A DNA stretch of 17,618 nucleotides. Origin: Desulfuromusa sp. (GTDB taxonomy: Bacteria > Desulfobacterota > Desulfuromonadia > Desulfuromonadales > Geopsychrobacteraceae). The notes beneath the pieces are model-generated. The model was not told where the DNA came from and ran no database searches. It saw nothing but the letters and a program-made list of their open reading frames with translations. Below are positions 1 through 7,428 of this stretch, piece by piece. Each line of letters begins with the position of its first letter. Position 1 is the stretch's first letter. The stretch lies in the NCBI GenBank assembly GCA_021647765.1, contig JAKIUD010000067.1:1-17618 (forward strand), read 5' to 3'. A program made the position numbers and the translations under genes.

Positions 1-87
1 GAACAAGGGGCATTGCTGAGAGAATTTGAGAAAATTGCGATCCGCAAAAAAATTACATTTACCAGCAGAAATAATGAAATAAACTGA
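1..87 (+). CDS. Possible 3' end of a gene cut by the window edge
   Basis: Frame 1 is open from the first base to a TGA at 85-87 and encodes 28 residues ending in RNNEIN. The stretch is polar and basic, as C-terminal tails often are. No family is recognisable and no start lies in the window. An open frame this short can occur by chance, so this is only a possible gene end. Another short frame (119-232, ending in ATQYVPLHGQN) follows in a different phase, which would also fit a decayed gene. Confidence 0.2.
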   Translation, partial: EQGALLREFEKIAIRKKITFTSRNNEIN

Positions 88-233
88 AAAAACTGTCAGA
101 ACCTGAGCCACTATATGAAATATCCAGTTCTGGAACTCGATTGAAGAGATGATAATCGATGATGTCTGGCAGATCTATAACAGATCGGAGAATTCAGCAA
201 CGCAATATGTTCCGCTACATGGGCAGAACTAAA

Positions 234-263
234 AATGCCTCGCAGGATTATCTGCGAGGCATT
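234..263. terminator. Perfect 12-bp hairpin, likely terminator
   Basis: AATGCCTCGCAG (234-245) pairs perfectly with CTGCGAGGCATT (252-263) around a 6-nt loop. Read on the minus strand the stem runs into TTTTTAG, a short U-tract, so it best suits a minus-strand transcript such as one from the 454-843 gene. On the plus strand only ATTCTTT follows. It sits at the edge of the structured element at 264-430. Confidence 0.6.
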
Positions 264-430
264 CTTTGAACGGTTTAGAATCAGCACAAAACCATATTAT
301 GATGGCATCGCAAAAAGTCCGCCCCACGGTGTTGCAGCGACTTTTCAAGACCTCGACATACCACATGTATGCCTTCATCCTTGAAAAACCACTACGCCTA
401 GTGGGACGAAATTTTTGCTTAGCCATCTAA
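264..430. repeat. Hairpin-rich non-coding element, probably a dispersed repeat
   Basis: Several inverted repeats are packed together: AAAAGTC 313-319 with GACTTTT 339-345; TTTTCAAG 342-349 with CTTGAAAA 380-387, enclosing CATAC 357-361 / GTATG 367-371; and CCACTA 389-394 with TAGTGG 399-404 around a 4-nt loop. The first two share bases, so they are alternative folds. A 65-codon minus-strand frame (229-426) covers the block, but its codons simply follow the palindromes and it has no clear ribosome-binding site, so I do not call it a gene. Calling it a dispersed repeat is inference, since only one copy is in the window. Confidence 0.4.
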
Positions 431-453
431 TTAGTTTTTGCGAGTGCAGCATA

Positions 454-843
454 TTATGTTTCTTCTGAACTCGGAGGTGGAGCTGGAGCTGCTGGTGCTG
501 GGTTGTCATCTTCAGTATCAACATAGCCAACAGCAAGTTGTGGTTTCCACTGAAGGAAATCCCAACCGCCAGTGACTGCACCATTTTTGAAAAGGTAGCC
601 AGCACTGAGATCAGCGCCAAATTTCTTTACTTCGGCAAAGGGGTAATAACTCACCCCTGCAGCTACGACAGCAGTATCGTCCTCATCATCTGACAGTGCT
701 TTGATTGTGATTCCAAAATCATTCGACTGCCCCTGAGATATTCCAAAGACGAATGAGACGCCAAAAAGAACTCCCACCCCAGCTTGAGCCTGTGTTACCA
801 GACCAAAAATAAAGAGACTCAGAATAAGTAAGCGTTTAATCAT
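454..843 (-). CDS. Small exported beta-strand-rich protein, function unknown
   Basis: This encodes 129 residues if started at the ATG at 843, which has AAAGGAG just upstream; a start 27 nt earlier would include that site and is unlikely. Residues 1-21 form a signal peptide (Lys/Arg, a Leu/Ile/Phe core, then AQA), so the mature protein is about 108 residues. It has alternating hydrophobic/glycine segments (GVGVLFGVSFVFG, VVAAGVSYYPF, FGADLSAGYLF, PQLAVGYV) suggestive of a small beta-barrel or periplasmic beta protein. An acidic patch SDDEDD lies at mid-length, and the tail is rich in Pro/Ala (NPAPAAPAPPP) and ends in SSEET. I do not recognise a named family. It is transcribed alone, divergently from arginase. 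Confidence 0.7.
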   Translation of the reverse strand: MIKRLLILSLFIFGLVTQAQAGVGVLFGVSFVFGISQGQSNDFGITIKALSDDEDDTAVVAAGVSYYPFAEVKKFGADLSAGYLFKNGAVTGGWDFLQWKPQLAVGYVDTEDDNPAPAAPAPPPSSEET

Positions 844-897
844 AATTTTTTCTCCTTTCTTTATGTGCAAAACCGCACGGTAGTTGGGACAAATTTG

Positions 898-921
898 ATC
901 CTGTGAAAATAACTACAGGAT
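898..921. promoter_or_regulatory. Inverted repeat in the leader of the exported-protein gene
   Basis: ATCCTGT (898-904) and ACAGGAT (915-921) form a perfect 7-bp inverted repeat with a 10-nt spacer, 55 nt upstream of the gene starting at 843. On the minus strand a second small stem, GTGC/GCAC, lies closer to the start. It could be an operator or an RNA hairpin. No convincing -35/-10 pair was found nearby. Confidence 0.25.
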
Positions 922-1115
922 ACTTTACCCTTAAGGTTAATATAGTATGAAGAGGAGTCAAGTGAGCTTTATTATCAACAGCAAAAAAAGGATTTAGCTG
1001 ATGAGTTTCTCTGCTTTTTTTCAACCCAGTAATAAGGTCTTTGATTCTTCTTCGCCTCTGATGGTAAATTAATTTCTTTGGTTTGCTGCTTAGAAAATAA
1101 AAGGACTATTTAGAG

Positions 1116-2006
1116 ATGAAAAAAACTATCCGTATCATTGGTGTCCCCATCGACCTGGGACAAAATCAACGTGGCGTCGATATGGGACCCAGTGCCATCC
1201 GCTATGCCGGGTTATCGACCCGACTTAAATCTTTAAGCTATCAACTCTATGACGAGGGAAATCTTTACGTTCCAGTGCGCGATTCCCTGGCGGATAAACA
1301 CGGCAGTGATTTTCTCGGGGCGGTGCAGCAGGTTTGCCAGGCAGCCTATAACGCTGCAGCAGACGCTGTGGCCGCAGGTGAAATTCCACTGTTTCTAGGT
1401 GGCGATCATTCTTTATCGATTGGAACCATTGGTGGGGTGAGCAGCCATGACCCGGTTGGAGTGGTCTGGGTCGATGCGCATGGAGACGCAAATTCTCCTG
1501 CGACATCTCCCTCGGGAAATATTCATGGGATGCCGGTGGCGACCTTGCTTGGAGATGGTTATCCTGAACTCGTGGATATTGGTCGACCTGGGGCGAAATT
1601 ATCCGGGAAAGATGTGGTGATGATTGGTATTCGTGATCTGGATGGCGAAGAACGTGATTGGTTAAAAAAGAGCGGGGTCAAGGTTTATACCATGCGTGAT
1701 CTGGATGAGCGGGGGATGGGATCTGTGACCCGTGAAGCATTAGAGTTTCTGAGTGACCACAATCGTATCCATGTCAGTATCGATATGGATGCCCTTGATC
1801 CAAATACTGCCCCCGGTGTTGGGACGCCAGCTCCCGGTGGGTTGAGCTGTCGGGAAGCACAGTTGTTGATGGAAATTATTGCAGATACTAAAAAACTGGT
1901 ATCGGCTGATATTGTTGAAATTAATCCGATTCTTGATCACGAAAATCGTACCGCAAAGATGGCGGTTGAATTGGTGACTTCATTATTTGGCAAGAGTATT
2001 TTTTGA
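1116..2006 (+). CDS. rocF: Arginase
   Basis: Hydrolyses L-arginine to L-ornithine and urea in the cytoplasm with a two-manganese centre. At 296 residues it has normal arginase length. The metal-binding motifs of the ureohydrolase family are all visible: GGDHS (H98), VDAHGD (D120, H122, D124) and SIDMDALDP (D223, D225). The arginase-type substrate segment SPSGNIHGMP (H137) and the late VEIN glutamate (E268) argue for arginase over agmatinase. The start is an ATG with AAGGA 10 nt upstream. It stands alone, with no visible ornithine-using partner; the next genes are an Lrp-type regulator and alanine dehydrogenase, so a role in arginine catabolism is plausible. Whether it accepts another guanidino compound cannot be settled from sequence. 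Confidence 0.9.
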   Translation: MKKTIRIIGVPIDLGQNQRGVDMGPSAIRYAGLSTRLKSLSYQLYDEGNLYVPVRDSLADKHGSDFLGAVQQVCQAAYNAAADAVAAGEIPLFLGGDHSLSIGTIGGVSSHDPVGVVWVDAHGDANSPATSPSGNIHGMPVATLLGDGYPELVDIGRPGAKLSGKDVVMIGIRDLDGEERDWLKKSGVKVYTMRDLDERGMGSVTREALEFLSDHNRIHVSIDMDALDPNTAPGVGTPAPGGLSCREAQLLMEIIADTKKLVSADIVEINPILDHENRTAKMAVELVTSLFGKSIF

Positions 2007-2057
2007 ATCAAAAAAGCAGGTTTTAGTCCCGAATGACACTGGATTAAGGAAATGTTC

Positions 2058-2200
2058 AGCAAAAACGAGTAAACTTGGGACTGTCCCCAGACCCATCGGG
2101 GGCTGTCCCGAAGTTTACGATTCACGAAGAACCGCTGTGGTTCACACCGCAAAAGCCTGGGACAGCCCCCGATACTACTGGGGACAGTCCCGTTTTTGCT
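2058..2200. repeat. 143-bp nested palindromic element, GGGACTGTCCC family, copy 1
   Basis: The ends AGCAAAAACG (2058-2067) and CGTTTTTGCT (2191-2200) are perfect inverted repeats. Inside, GGGACTGTCCCC (2077-2088) mirrors GGGGACAGTCCC (2180-2191), and GGGGGCTGTCCC (2098-2109) mirrors GGGACAGCCCCC (2159-2170). The core GGGAC-T-GTCCC is itself palindromic. The central part is not symmetric. A shorter copy in the opposite orientation lies at 15890-15980. The element follows arginase and could also end its transcript. Open frames crossing it are by-products. Confidence 0.85.
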
Positions 2201-2250
2201 GGAAATCTCTCCGTCTCTGCGTTGAGGTCTTTGATGTGTCAGATGTTTAA

Positions 2251-2730
2251 TTAATCCAGTGGCAGCTCGGTTTTTTTCAGAACAGTTTTTAGGGCAAATG
2301 ACGATTGAACCCTCAAAACTCCTGGAATTCCGGTCAGCCGATTGTGGATCCGCATGTAATCTTCGTTATTGCGAACAATGACTCGCAGGAGAAAATCGCT
2401 GTCCCCTGACATCAGATAGCATTCCATCACTTCTTTGACCTGACCGATCTCTTTTTCAAAATATTGCAGTTTCTCCTGCTGCTGCCCCTCCAATGTGACC
2501 CGGACAAAAACATTGCCCGGTTTGCCGATCGCAGCTTGATCAATCAACATCACATATTTGTCTATAATACCGTTCTGTTCAAGGAGTCGAACCCGGCGTA
2601 AACAGGCAGATTCAGAGAGTTTGACCTGCTCGGCCAGCTGGACATAAGTGAGACGCCCATTTTTTTGTAAAGCAGATAGAATTCTTTGATCAATTGCATC
2701 TATCTGGTTTTTGTATGGAATCCGTGACAT
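2251..2730 (-). CDS. Lrp/AsnC-family transcriptional regulator
   Basis: A 159-residue protein with the standard two-domain layout. An N-terminal winged helix-turn-helix spans about residues 11-65 (DAIDQRILSALQKNGRLTYVQLAEQVKLSESACLRRVRLLEQNG in outline), followed by a RAM ligand-binding/oligomerisation domain at about 75-150, including the typical VMECYLMSGDSDFLLRV stretch. Lrp-type proteins bind DNA as dimers or higher oligomers and respond to amino acids. The gene is divergent from alanine dehydrogenase with 137 bp between the starts, the classic arrangement for a local Lrp-type activator of ald responding to alanine. That role is inferred from position only. Confidence 0.9.
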   Translation of the reverse strand: MSRIPYKNQIDAIDQRILSALQKNGRLTYVQLAEQVKLSESACLRRVRLLEQNGIIDKYVMLIDQAAIGKPGNVFVRVTLEGQQQEKLQYFEKEIGQVKEVMECYLMSGDSDFLLRVIVRNNEDYMRIHNRLTGIPGVLRVQSSFALKTVLKKTELPLD

Positions 2731-2776
2731 TTTTGCATGATAGCAATGGAATCCCGTGAATAACAGTATTTTATTT

Positions 2777-2806
2777 TTGAATATGCAGGAAAAAAAACCT
2801 TATAGG
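2777..2806 (+). promoter_or_regulatory. Candidate ald promoter
   Basis: TTGAAT (2777-2782) and TATAGG (2801-2806) are separated by 18 bp and each matches four of six sigma-70 consensus bases. The region is A/T-rich and lies between the divergent Lrp-type gene and ald, about 60 bp before the ald start. TGCAT/ATGCA half-sites near 2735 and 2785 face each other and could serve regulator binding. The assignment is weak. Confidence 0.25.
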
Positions 2807-2867
2807 ATGATATATTTCCCAAATACACAATAATTCACTTATTAATCTGACAGAAAAGGAGTCTGCC

Positions 2868-3980
2868 ATGATCGTTGGAATCCTCAAGGAAATCAAGGTT
2901 GAAGAAAATCGTGTCTGTATGACCCCCGCTGGGGCAGAAATCATGAAAAATAATGGTCACAGTGTTTTGGTTGAGACTTCCGCTGGTGTTGGCAGTGGCT
3001 TCAGTGATGAAGATTATAAAAAGGCTGGTGCGGAGATTGCTCCTTCAGCTGCCGATGTTTATGCCCGTTCTGAAATGGTGATGCACGTTAAAGAGCCACA
3101 ACCGAATGAATACCCCATGATCCGCGAGGGACAGATTGTTTTCACCTATTTCCATTTTGCTGCTGGTGAAGAATTGACGCGAGCGATGATTGACCGGAAA
3201 GCGATCTGCGTGACCTATGAAACAATTACTAACCCGGACGGTTCACTGCCGCTACTGACTCCAATGAGCGAAGTTGCCGGGCGGATGGCGGCTCTGGAAG
3301 GTGCCAAATATTTAGAGCGTTCTCAAGGTGGCCGAGGAATACTGATGGGTGGGGTGCCTGGTGTTGCTCCGGCAACGGTTGTGGTCATTGGTGGCGGTGT
3401 GGTTGGTACCCATGCCGCGCAGATGGCTTGTGGTTTGGGCGCTAAAGTCTATCTTCTTGATATGGATCTTGACCGGTTACGGCACTTGGCTGAAGTTATG
3501 CCTAAAAACTGCTTCCCGATGATGTCTTCTCCTGCCATTGTTCGTGAATTGGCAAAGGAAGCCGATGTGGTGATTGGTGCTGTTCTTGTTCATGGTGCTA
3601 AGGCTCCCAAACTGGTGACCAGGGATATGCTCAAGACGATGAAGCCAGGATCAGTTCTGGTCGATGTGGCGATCGACCAAGGGGGTTGTTTTGAAACCTC
3701 AAAAGCAACAACTCACACCGATCCAATTTATAAGGTTGACGGTGTCGTCCATTACTGTGTCGCTAATATGCCGGGAGCCGTGCCATTGACTTCAACTATG
3801 GCTTTGACCAATGCAACCTTGCCGTATGCTGTGACGTTGGCGAATCTGGGTTGGAAGCAGGCAGCGGTAGAAAACTCGGGGATTAAAGATGGTCTGAATG
3901 TTGTCGCTGGTCAGGTTTGCTATGCTGGTGTCGCTGAGGCGTTCGGACTGGATTATGTATCCGTTGATAAGCTTCTGTAG
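2868..3980 (+). CDS. ald: Alanine dehydrogenase (NAD-dependent)
   Basis: Reversibly deaminates L-alanine to pyruvate and ammonia with NAD+. The 370-residue length matches the family (about 371). Catalytic and substrate residues known from characterised enzymes fall at the expected positions: R15, K75 (HVKEP), H96 (TYFHF) and D270 (VAIDQGG). The Rossmann glycine motif GGGVVG is at 175-180, with D198 ending the second strand to hold the NAD ribose. The start is an ATG with AAAAGGAG just upstream. It faces away from the Lrp-type gene and ends in a strong hairpin. In an amino-acid-oxidising anaerobe it would feed pyruvate to central metabolism; the reverse reaction would fix ammonia when pyruvate is plentiful. 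Confidence 0.97.
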   Translation: MIVGILKEIKVEENRVCMTPAGAEIMKNNGHSVLVETSAGVGSGFSDEDYKKAGAEIAPSAADVYARSEMVMHVKEPQPNEYPMIREGQIVFTYFHFAAGEELTRAMIDRKAICVTYETITNPDGSLPLLTPMSEVAGRMAALEGAKYLERSQGGRGILMGGVPGVAPATVVVIGGGVVGTHAAQMACGLGAKVYLLDMDLDRLRHLAEVMPKNCFPMMSSPAIVRELAKEADVVIGAVLVHGAKAPKLVTRDMLKTMKPGSVLVDVAIDQGGCFETSKATTHTDPIYKVDGVVHYCVANMPGAVPLTSTMALTNATLPYAVTLANLGWKQAAVENSGIKDGLNVVAGQVCYAGVAEAFGLDYVSVDKLL

Positions 3981-4006
3981 GGTTTTTCTCATTTTTAAAT
4001 TATCAT

Positions 4007-4045
4007 AAATAACGCCGGGATTTTGTTTAGATCCCGGCGTTATTT
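4007..4045. terminator. Bidirectional terminator between convergent genes
   Basis: AACGCCGGGAT (4011-4021) and ATCCCGGCGTT (4031-4041) form a perfect 11-bp stem with a 9-nt loop, flanked by four more A/T pairs (4007-4010 with 4042-4045). T-rich tracts follow on the plus strand (GATTTTTTG), while A-rich sequence on the left gives a U-rich tail on the minus strand. It lies between ald and the convergent oxidoreductase gene and can serve both. Confidence 0.9.
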
Positions 4046-4057
4046 GATTTTTTGTAT

Positions 4058-5383
4058 TTACAGTTTTTTCTGTGCATCCTGAGCCGCGAACATGTAGGTA
4101 TTATCAGAAGGCTTGGCTGCCAGCTCTGGATGGGTCGCGTACTGATATTTGATGATATCCTCAATTGTCGCTCCCATTTGGATGGCAAAGGAAATAAAAT
4201 CAACATTGCCTGCTGAACAGTGCCCCTTCCTCAGGACTGAACCGCCAATCAGTTTTCGTGTTTTTTTATCAAACACCAGCTTGGTTTTGATCATGTTCAC
4301 CCCATCCATCATCGGATACATATCCATAACGTCTGATTCGCCGACAACATAATCTAATTCTTCCCGGTCAGCTGCTTTTGCAATCAATCCTGCCGAACCG
4401 AAAGTGTAGTCAAATGCGCTCGATGCATTGGCATTGATGATGCCTGGAAAGGTTGTTTTCTTGCCCAGTATATTTGCCGCAACAACCTTGGACATGAAGA
4501 CCGCGTTAGTGCCGAATTCACCCATGCTGGGATTGCCTGTTATAAATGATTTTTTTTCAGCACAATCTCCTGATGCGTAAATGTTCTTAGCTGTGGTTTC
4601 AAGGTATTCATTCGTTACGATGCCAAGGCGGGAGGTGGCAATCCCGGTTTTTTCTGCAAGGGCAATATTCGGTTTAACCCCGACCGAAACAATCACAAAG
4701 TCGGCGGGAAGGATATCGCCATTATCAAGAACCACTCCAGAGACATTGCCATCTTGCCCTGCAAATGCAGTAACCTGGGTATTATTGATAACTCTCACAC
4801 ATTTATCGACGATGTGTGCCTCGATTGCCTCAGCAAAATCATCATCCATGGTCATCAGCAGGACATGGGGTTGCATTTCCACAACTGTGGTCTCGATACC
4901 CAACTGTTTCATCACGACAGCAACTTCAATCCCGATATAACCGCCTCCGACAATTACACATTTTTTATAGTGTTGCGCAAATTCACGCATCTGCTCCATA
5001 TCGCTTTTTGAGCGAACATTGACGATATTTTTCAGGTCTATATTGGGAATTGGGGGGATGAAGGGTTGCGAGCCGGTTGCGAGAACAAGATAGTCATAGA
5101 CGAATTTCTGTCCCGTTGCGGTTGTGACTGATTGTTCATCCTTATCGATAGATTCAACATAATCAATGACCAGTTTTGCACCAAAATCTGTGACCAGAGT
5201 GTTGGAGATACAAAATTTTTCAACTGGTTTCTTATCAGAAATGCCGTAGGGGACAGCACAGCGATTGGCATTGATTTCTTCATCTTTGATCAGTGTTACA
5301 TCAAAATCCTGAGTGGATTTGTGCAGTGCATGGACGATCAGACGACCAGCTGGACCACCACCGATAATAACAACTTTTTGCAT
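4058..5383 (-). CDS. FAD/NAD(P)-dependent oxidoreductase, NADH oxidase/CoA-disulfide reductase type
   Basis: A 441-residue flavoprotein with the two-dinucleotide fold. The FAD motif GGGPAG is at 8-13, the NAD(P) motif GGGYIG at 147-152, and the second FAD motif IYASGDCAE at about 268-276. C42 in RCAVPYG matches the single redox cysteine (CxxPY) of the family that includes water-forming NADH oxidases, NADH peroxidase, CoA-disulfide reductase and polysulfide reductases. There is no C-terminal rhodanese domain. The ATG at 5383 is preferred because GGAGG lies 5 nt before it; the upstream in-frame TTG would swallow that site. Candidate roles are O2 detoxification or disulfide/polysulfide reduction; sequence alone does not choose. 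It appears to be transcribed on its own. Confidence 0.85.
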   Translation of the reverse strand: MQKVVIIGGGPAGRLIVHALHKSTQDFDVTLIKDEEINANRCAVPYGISDKKPVEKFCISNTLVTDFGAKLVIDYVESIDKDEQSVTTATGQKFVYDYLVLATGSQPFIPPIPNIDLKNIVNVRSKSDMEQMREFAQHYKKCVIVGGGYIGIEVAVVMKQLGIETTVVEMQPHVLLMTMDDDFAEAIEAHIVDKCVRVINNTQVTAFAGQDGNVSGVVLDNGDILPADFVIVSVGVKPNIALAEKTGIATSRLGIVTNEYLETTAKNIYASGDCAEKKSFITGNPSMGEFGTNAVFMSKVVAANILGKKTTFPGIINANASSAFDYTFGSAGLIAKAADREELDYVVGESDVMDMYPMMDGVNMIKTKLVFDKKTRKLIGGSVLRKGHCSAGNVDFISFAIQMGATIEDIIKYQYATHPELAAKPSDNTYMFAAQDAQKKL

Positions 5384-5534
5384 AATGACCTCCAATTAAG
5401 TTAAATATATGGATTTTTATATAAGATACTCCTAAACCAGGATGAAGGAAATATTTTTCTGCGGGTTGCATTTTGTTTTATCTGGTTATGCATTATGCAC
5501 CAGTAAAATCATCAGCGGGAAAAATGTTCACAAT

Positions 5535-5632
5535 TAACCTTCCTCTTCCTTGATGGGAGAGGGACGAGGTGAGGGTGGGAACCCAGGAATGCCCCCCTTT
5601 TTTTGGTGAAAGAGGGGGGGGGGAAGGTTTAG
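5535..5632. repeat. G/C-rich intergenic repeat with a G10 tract
   Basis: The block contains CTTGATGGGAGAGGGACGAGG followed by GTGAGGGTGGG, a type of intergenic sequence found repeatedly in many proteobacterial genomes (general knowledge). A relative in the opposite orientation lies at 9643-9705. Next, CCCCCCTTTTTTT (5592-5604) can pair with AAAGAGGGGGG to form a hairpin, with a run of ten Gs at 5614-5623. It sits just past the stop of the acyl-CoA synthetase gene and could act as its terminator. The G run is prone to replication slippage and sequencing error. Confidence 0.55.
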
Positions 5633-5640
5633 GAAAAATA

Positions 5641-7287
5641 TCAACTTTTAGAGTCAGTGTGCATTTCGCGCAGCAACCTCTTGTTGATTTTACCAACACT
5701 GGTTTTATCGATAGTTTCGACAAATTTGACTTTGAGCAGGATAAGTTGTTTGGAGATTATTCCCTTGTCGATAAACCCACGGACATGTTGGAGCAGTTCT
5801 TTTTCGTTGATTTCAACTTCGGGTCTTTTTACGACCAGTGCTAATGGTTTCTCACCCCATTTTTGATCGGGTAGACTGATAACGGCAACTTCTCCAACAC
5901 CTTGATAGGTTGCCAGTAGGTCTTCTATTTCCAATGATGAAACCCATTCTCCACCAATTTTAATAACATCCTTGATCCGGTCGGTAATTTTGACGTAATT
6001 GTATTTATCTTTGTGTGCGACATCTCCTGTATGTAGGTAACCGCCACGCCAGAGGGATTCAGAGTTACGCTGATCTTTTAGATAGCCTTGAGTCAGCCAG
6101 GGAGTACGAACAACTATTTCTCCGACACTTTCACCATCCGCCGGAACCTCCGCCATTTGTTCGTCAACGATTTTGAGTTCAACCAGTGGCATTGGTCGCC
6201 CGGTTTTGCAGCGAATCTCCAACTCTTCTTCCTCCGTCAAATCAGATTCAGTGATATGGGCAAGGGTTAAGACCGGGCAGGTTTCTGACATGCCGTAGCC
6301 GGTATAGATATCTACCCCCTTTTGCATGGCTGCTTTGCACATTGCTTTTGATAGTGCCGCACCACCGATCAGAACTTTCCAGTTTGATAAGTCAATTTCA
6401 TTGAACAGTGGATGGCTCATCAACAGGTGGAGAATTGTTGGAACACAATGGGAGAAGGTGACTTTTTCTTTATCAATCAGTTTTAACAGCACCTCCGGGG
6501 TATATTTCCCCGGGTAAACCTGTTTCAATCCGAGTGCTGTGGCAATGTAGGGAAGTCCCCATGCATGAACATGGAACATTGGAGTCATCGGCATATAGGT
6601 GTCCTGCTGATGGAGCCGACCATGAACGACAACGGTACCAAGAGCTGCTATCCCGGCAAGAGTGTGTAGAACCAGTTGCCGATGACTGAAGTAGACACCT
6701 TTGGGCATGCCGGTTGTTCCAGTCGTGTAGAAAGTGGTGGCACGGGTATTTTCATCAAAATCGGGAAAGTTGTAATGATCATCGCTCTCAGCCAAAAGAG
6801 CTTCATATTCCCCGGCAAAGGTCAAAGTTGTTTCTGGCTGCTGTTGCCCATCCTGAAGTAAGATATAATCTTTGACGGTATCGATGCGCCCTTTAATTTG
6901 CTCCAGAAGTGGTAGGAATTCTTCATTGACCAGAATATAATCATCTTCCGCGTGGTCAATGGTATAGAGGATCTGTTCTGTCGACAGGCGGATATTTACC
7001 GTATGCAGTACCGCACCGAGCATTGGTATGGCGTAGAAACACTCCAGGTAGCGGTGGCTGTCCCAATCCATGACGGCAACGGTGTCTCCCGCTTTGACAC
7101 CAATTTCAGTCAGTGTATTGGCCAGTCTGCAAACTCGTTGTTTGAATTCTGCATAGGTGAAACGTGCTTGATTACGGTAAATAATTTCCTGTTGCGGATC
7201 ATTAACGACCGGTGACTGCAAAAGATTCTTTATCAGCAGAGGGTAGGTGTAGGCTGAAGCGGTACGCTGTATCAGATTGTCGGGCAT
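5641..7287 (-). CDS. Acyl-CoA synthetase (AMP-forming), medium/long-chain fatty-acid--CoA ligase type
   Basis: A 548-residue member of the adenylate-forming superfamily that activates a carboxylic acid with ATP and then transfers it to CoA. The P-loop YTTGTTGMPKG is at 187-197, the adenine-binding segment GYGMSETCP near 330, the hinge region TGDVAHKD and ITDRIKDVIKIGGEWVSS follow, and the C-terminal catalytic lysine is K533 in TSVGKINK. Overall it resembles AlkK/FadD-like enzymes for fatty or aromatic acids rather than acetyl-CoA synthetase. The start is an ATG with GGAGG 8 nt upstream. No beta-oxidation gene is adjacent, so the natural substrate is uncertain. It appears monocistronic, divergent from sfsA. 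Confidence 0.92.
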   Translation of the reverse strand: MPDNLIQRTASAYTYPLLIKNLLQSPVVNDPQQEIIYRNQARFTYAEFKQRVCRLANTLTEIGVKAGDTVAVMDWDSHRYLECFYAIPMLGAVLHTVNIRLSTEQILYTIDHAEDDYILVNEEFLPLLEQIKGRIDTVKDYILLQDGQQQPETTLTFAGEYEALLAESDDHYNFPDFDENTRATTFYTTGTTGMPKGVYFSHRQLVLHTLAGIAALGTVVVHGRLHQQDTYMPMTPMFHVHAWGLPYIATALGLKQVYPGKYTPEVLLKLIDKEKVTFSHCVPTILHLLMSHPLFNEIDLSNWKVLIGGAALSKAMCKAAMQKGVDIYTGYGMSETCPVLTLAHITESDLTEEEELEIRCKTGRPMPLVELKIVDEQMAEVPADGESVGEIVVRTPWLTQGYLKDQRNSESLWRGGYLHTGDVAHKDKYNYVKITDRIKDVIKIGGEWVSSLEIEDLLATYQGVGEVAVISLPDQKWGEKPLALVVKRPEVEINEKELLQHVRGFIDKGIISKQLILLKVKFVETIDKTSVGKINKRLLREMHTDSKS

Positions 7288-7428
7288 GGATTAACCTCCT
7301 TGGTAGTTTTAATCAAATCAGGTAGTTATGTGTCATCACCAAGACTATACGATGATGATCGGTTGATGCAAGAATTGTTGCTTGTGGGGGGTATTTTAAA
7401 AGGAATAAAATACAACAGGAGATTTTAG

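Noticed and set aside
229..426. 65-codon minus-strand frame across the hairpin-rich element
   Set aside because: The coding frame simply follows several palindromes, has no good ribosome-binding site and runs through the terminator-like hairpin. A non-coding repeat explains it better.
1937..2250. Frames on both strands across the arginase end and repeat
   Set aside because: They consist largely of the GGGACTGTCCC element. The similar peptide piece (WGQSQV) from both repeat copies shows it comes from the repeat and not from a gene.
4581..5404. Several plus-strand frames within the oxidoreductase gene
   Set aside because: They overlap one another and a gene with full flavoprotein motifs on the other strand; none resembles a protein family.
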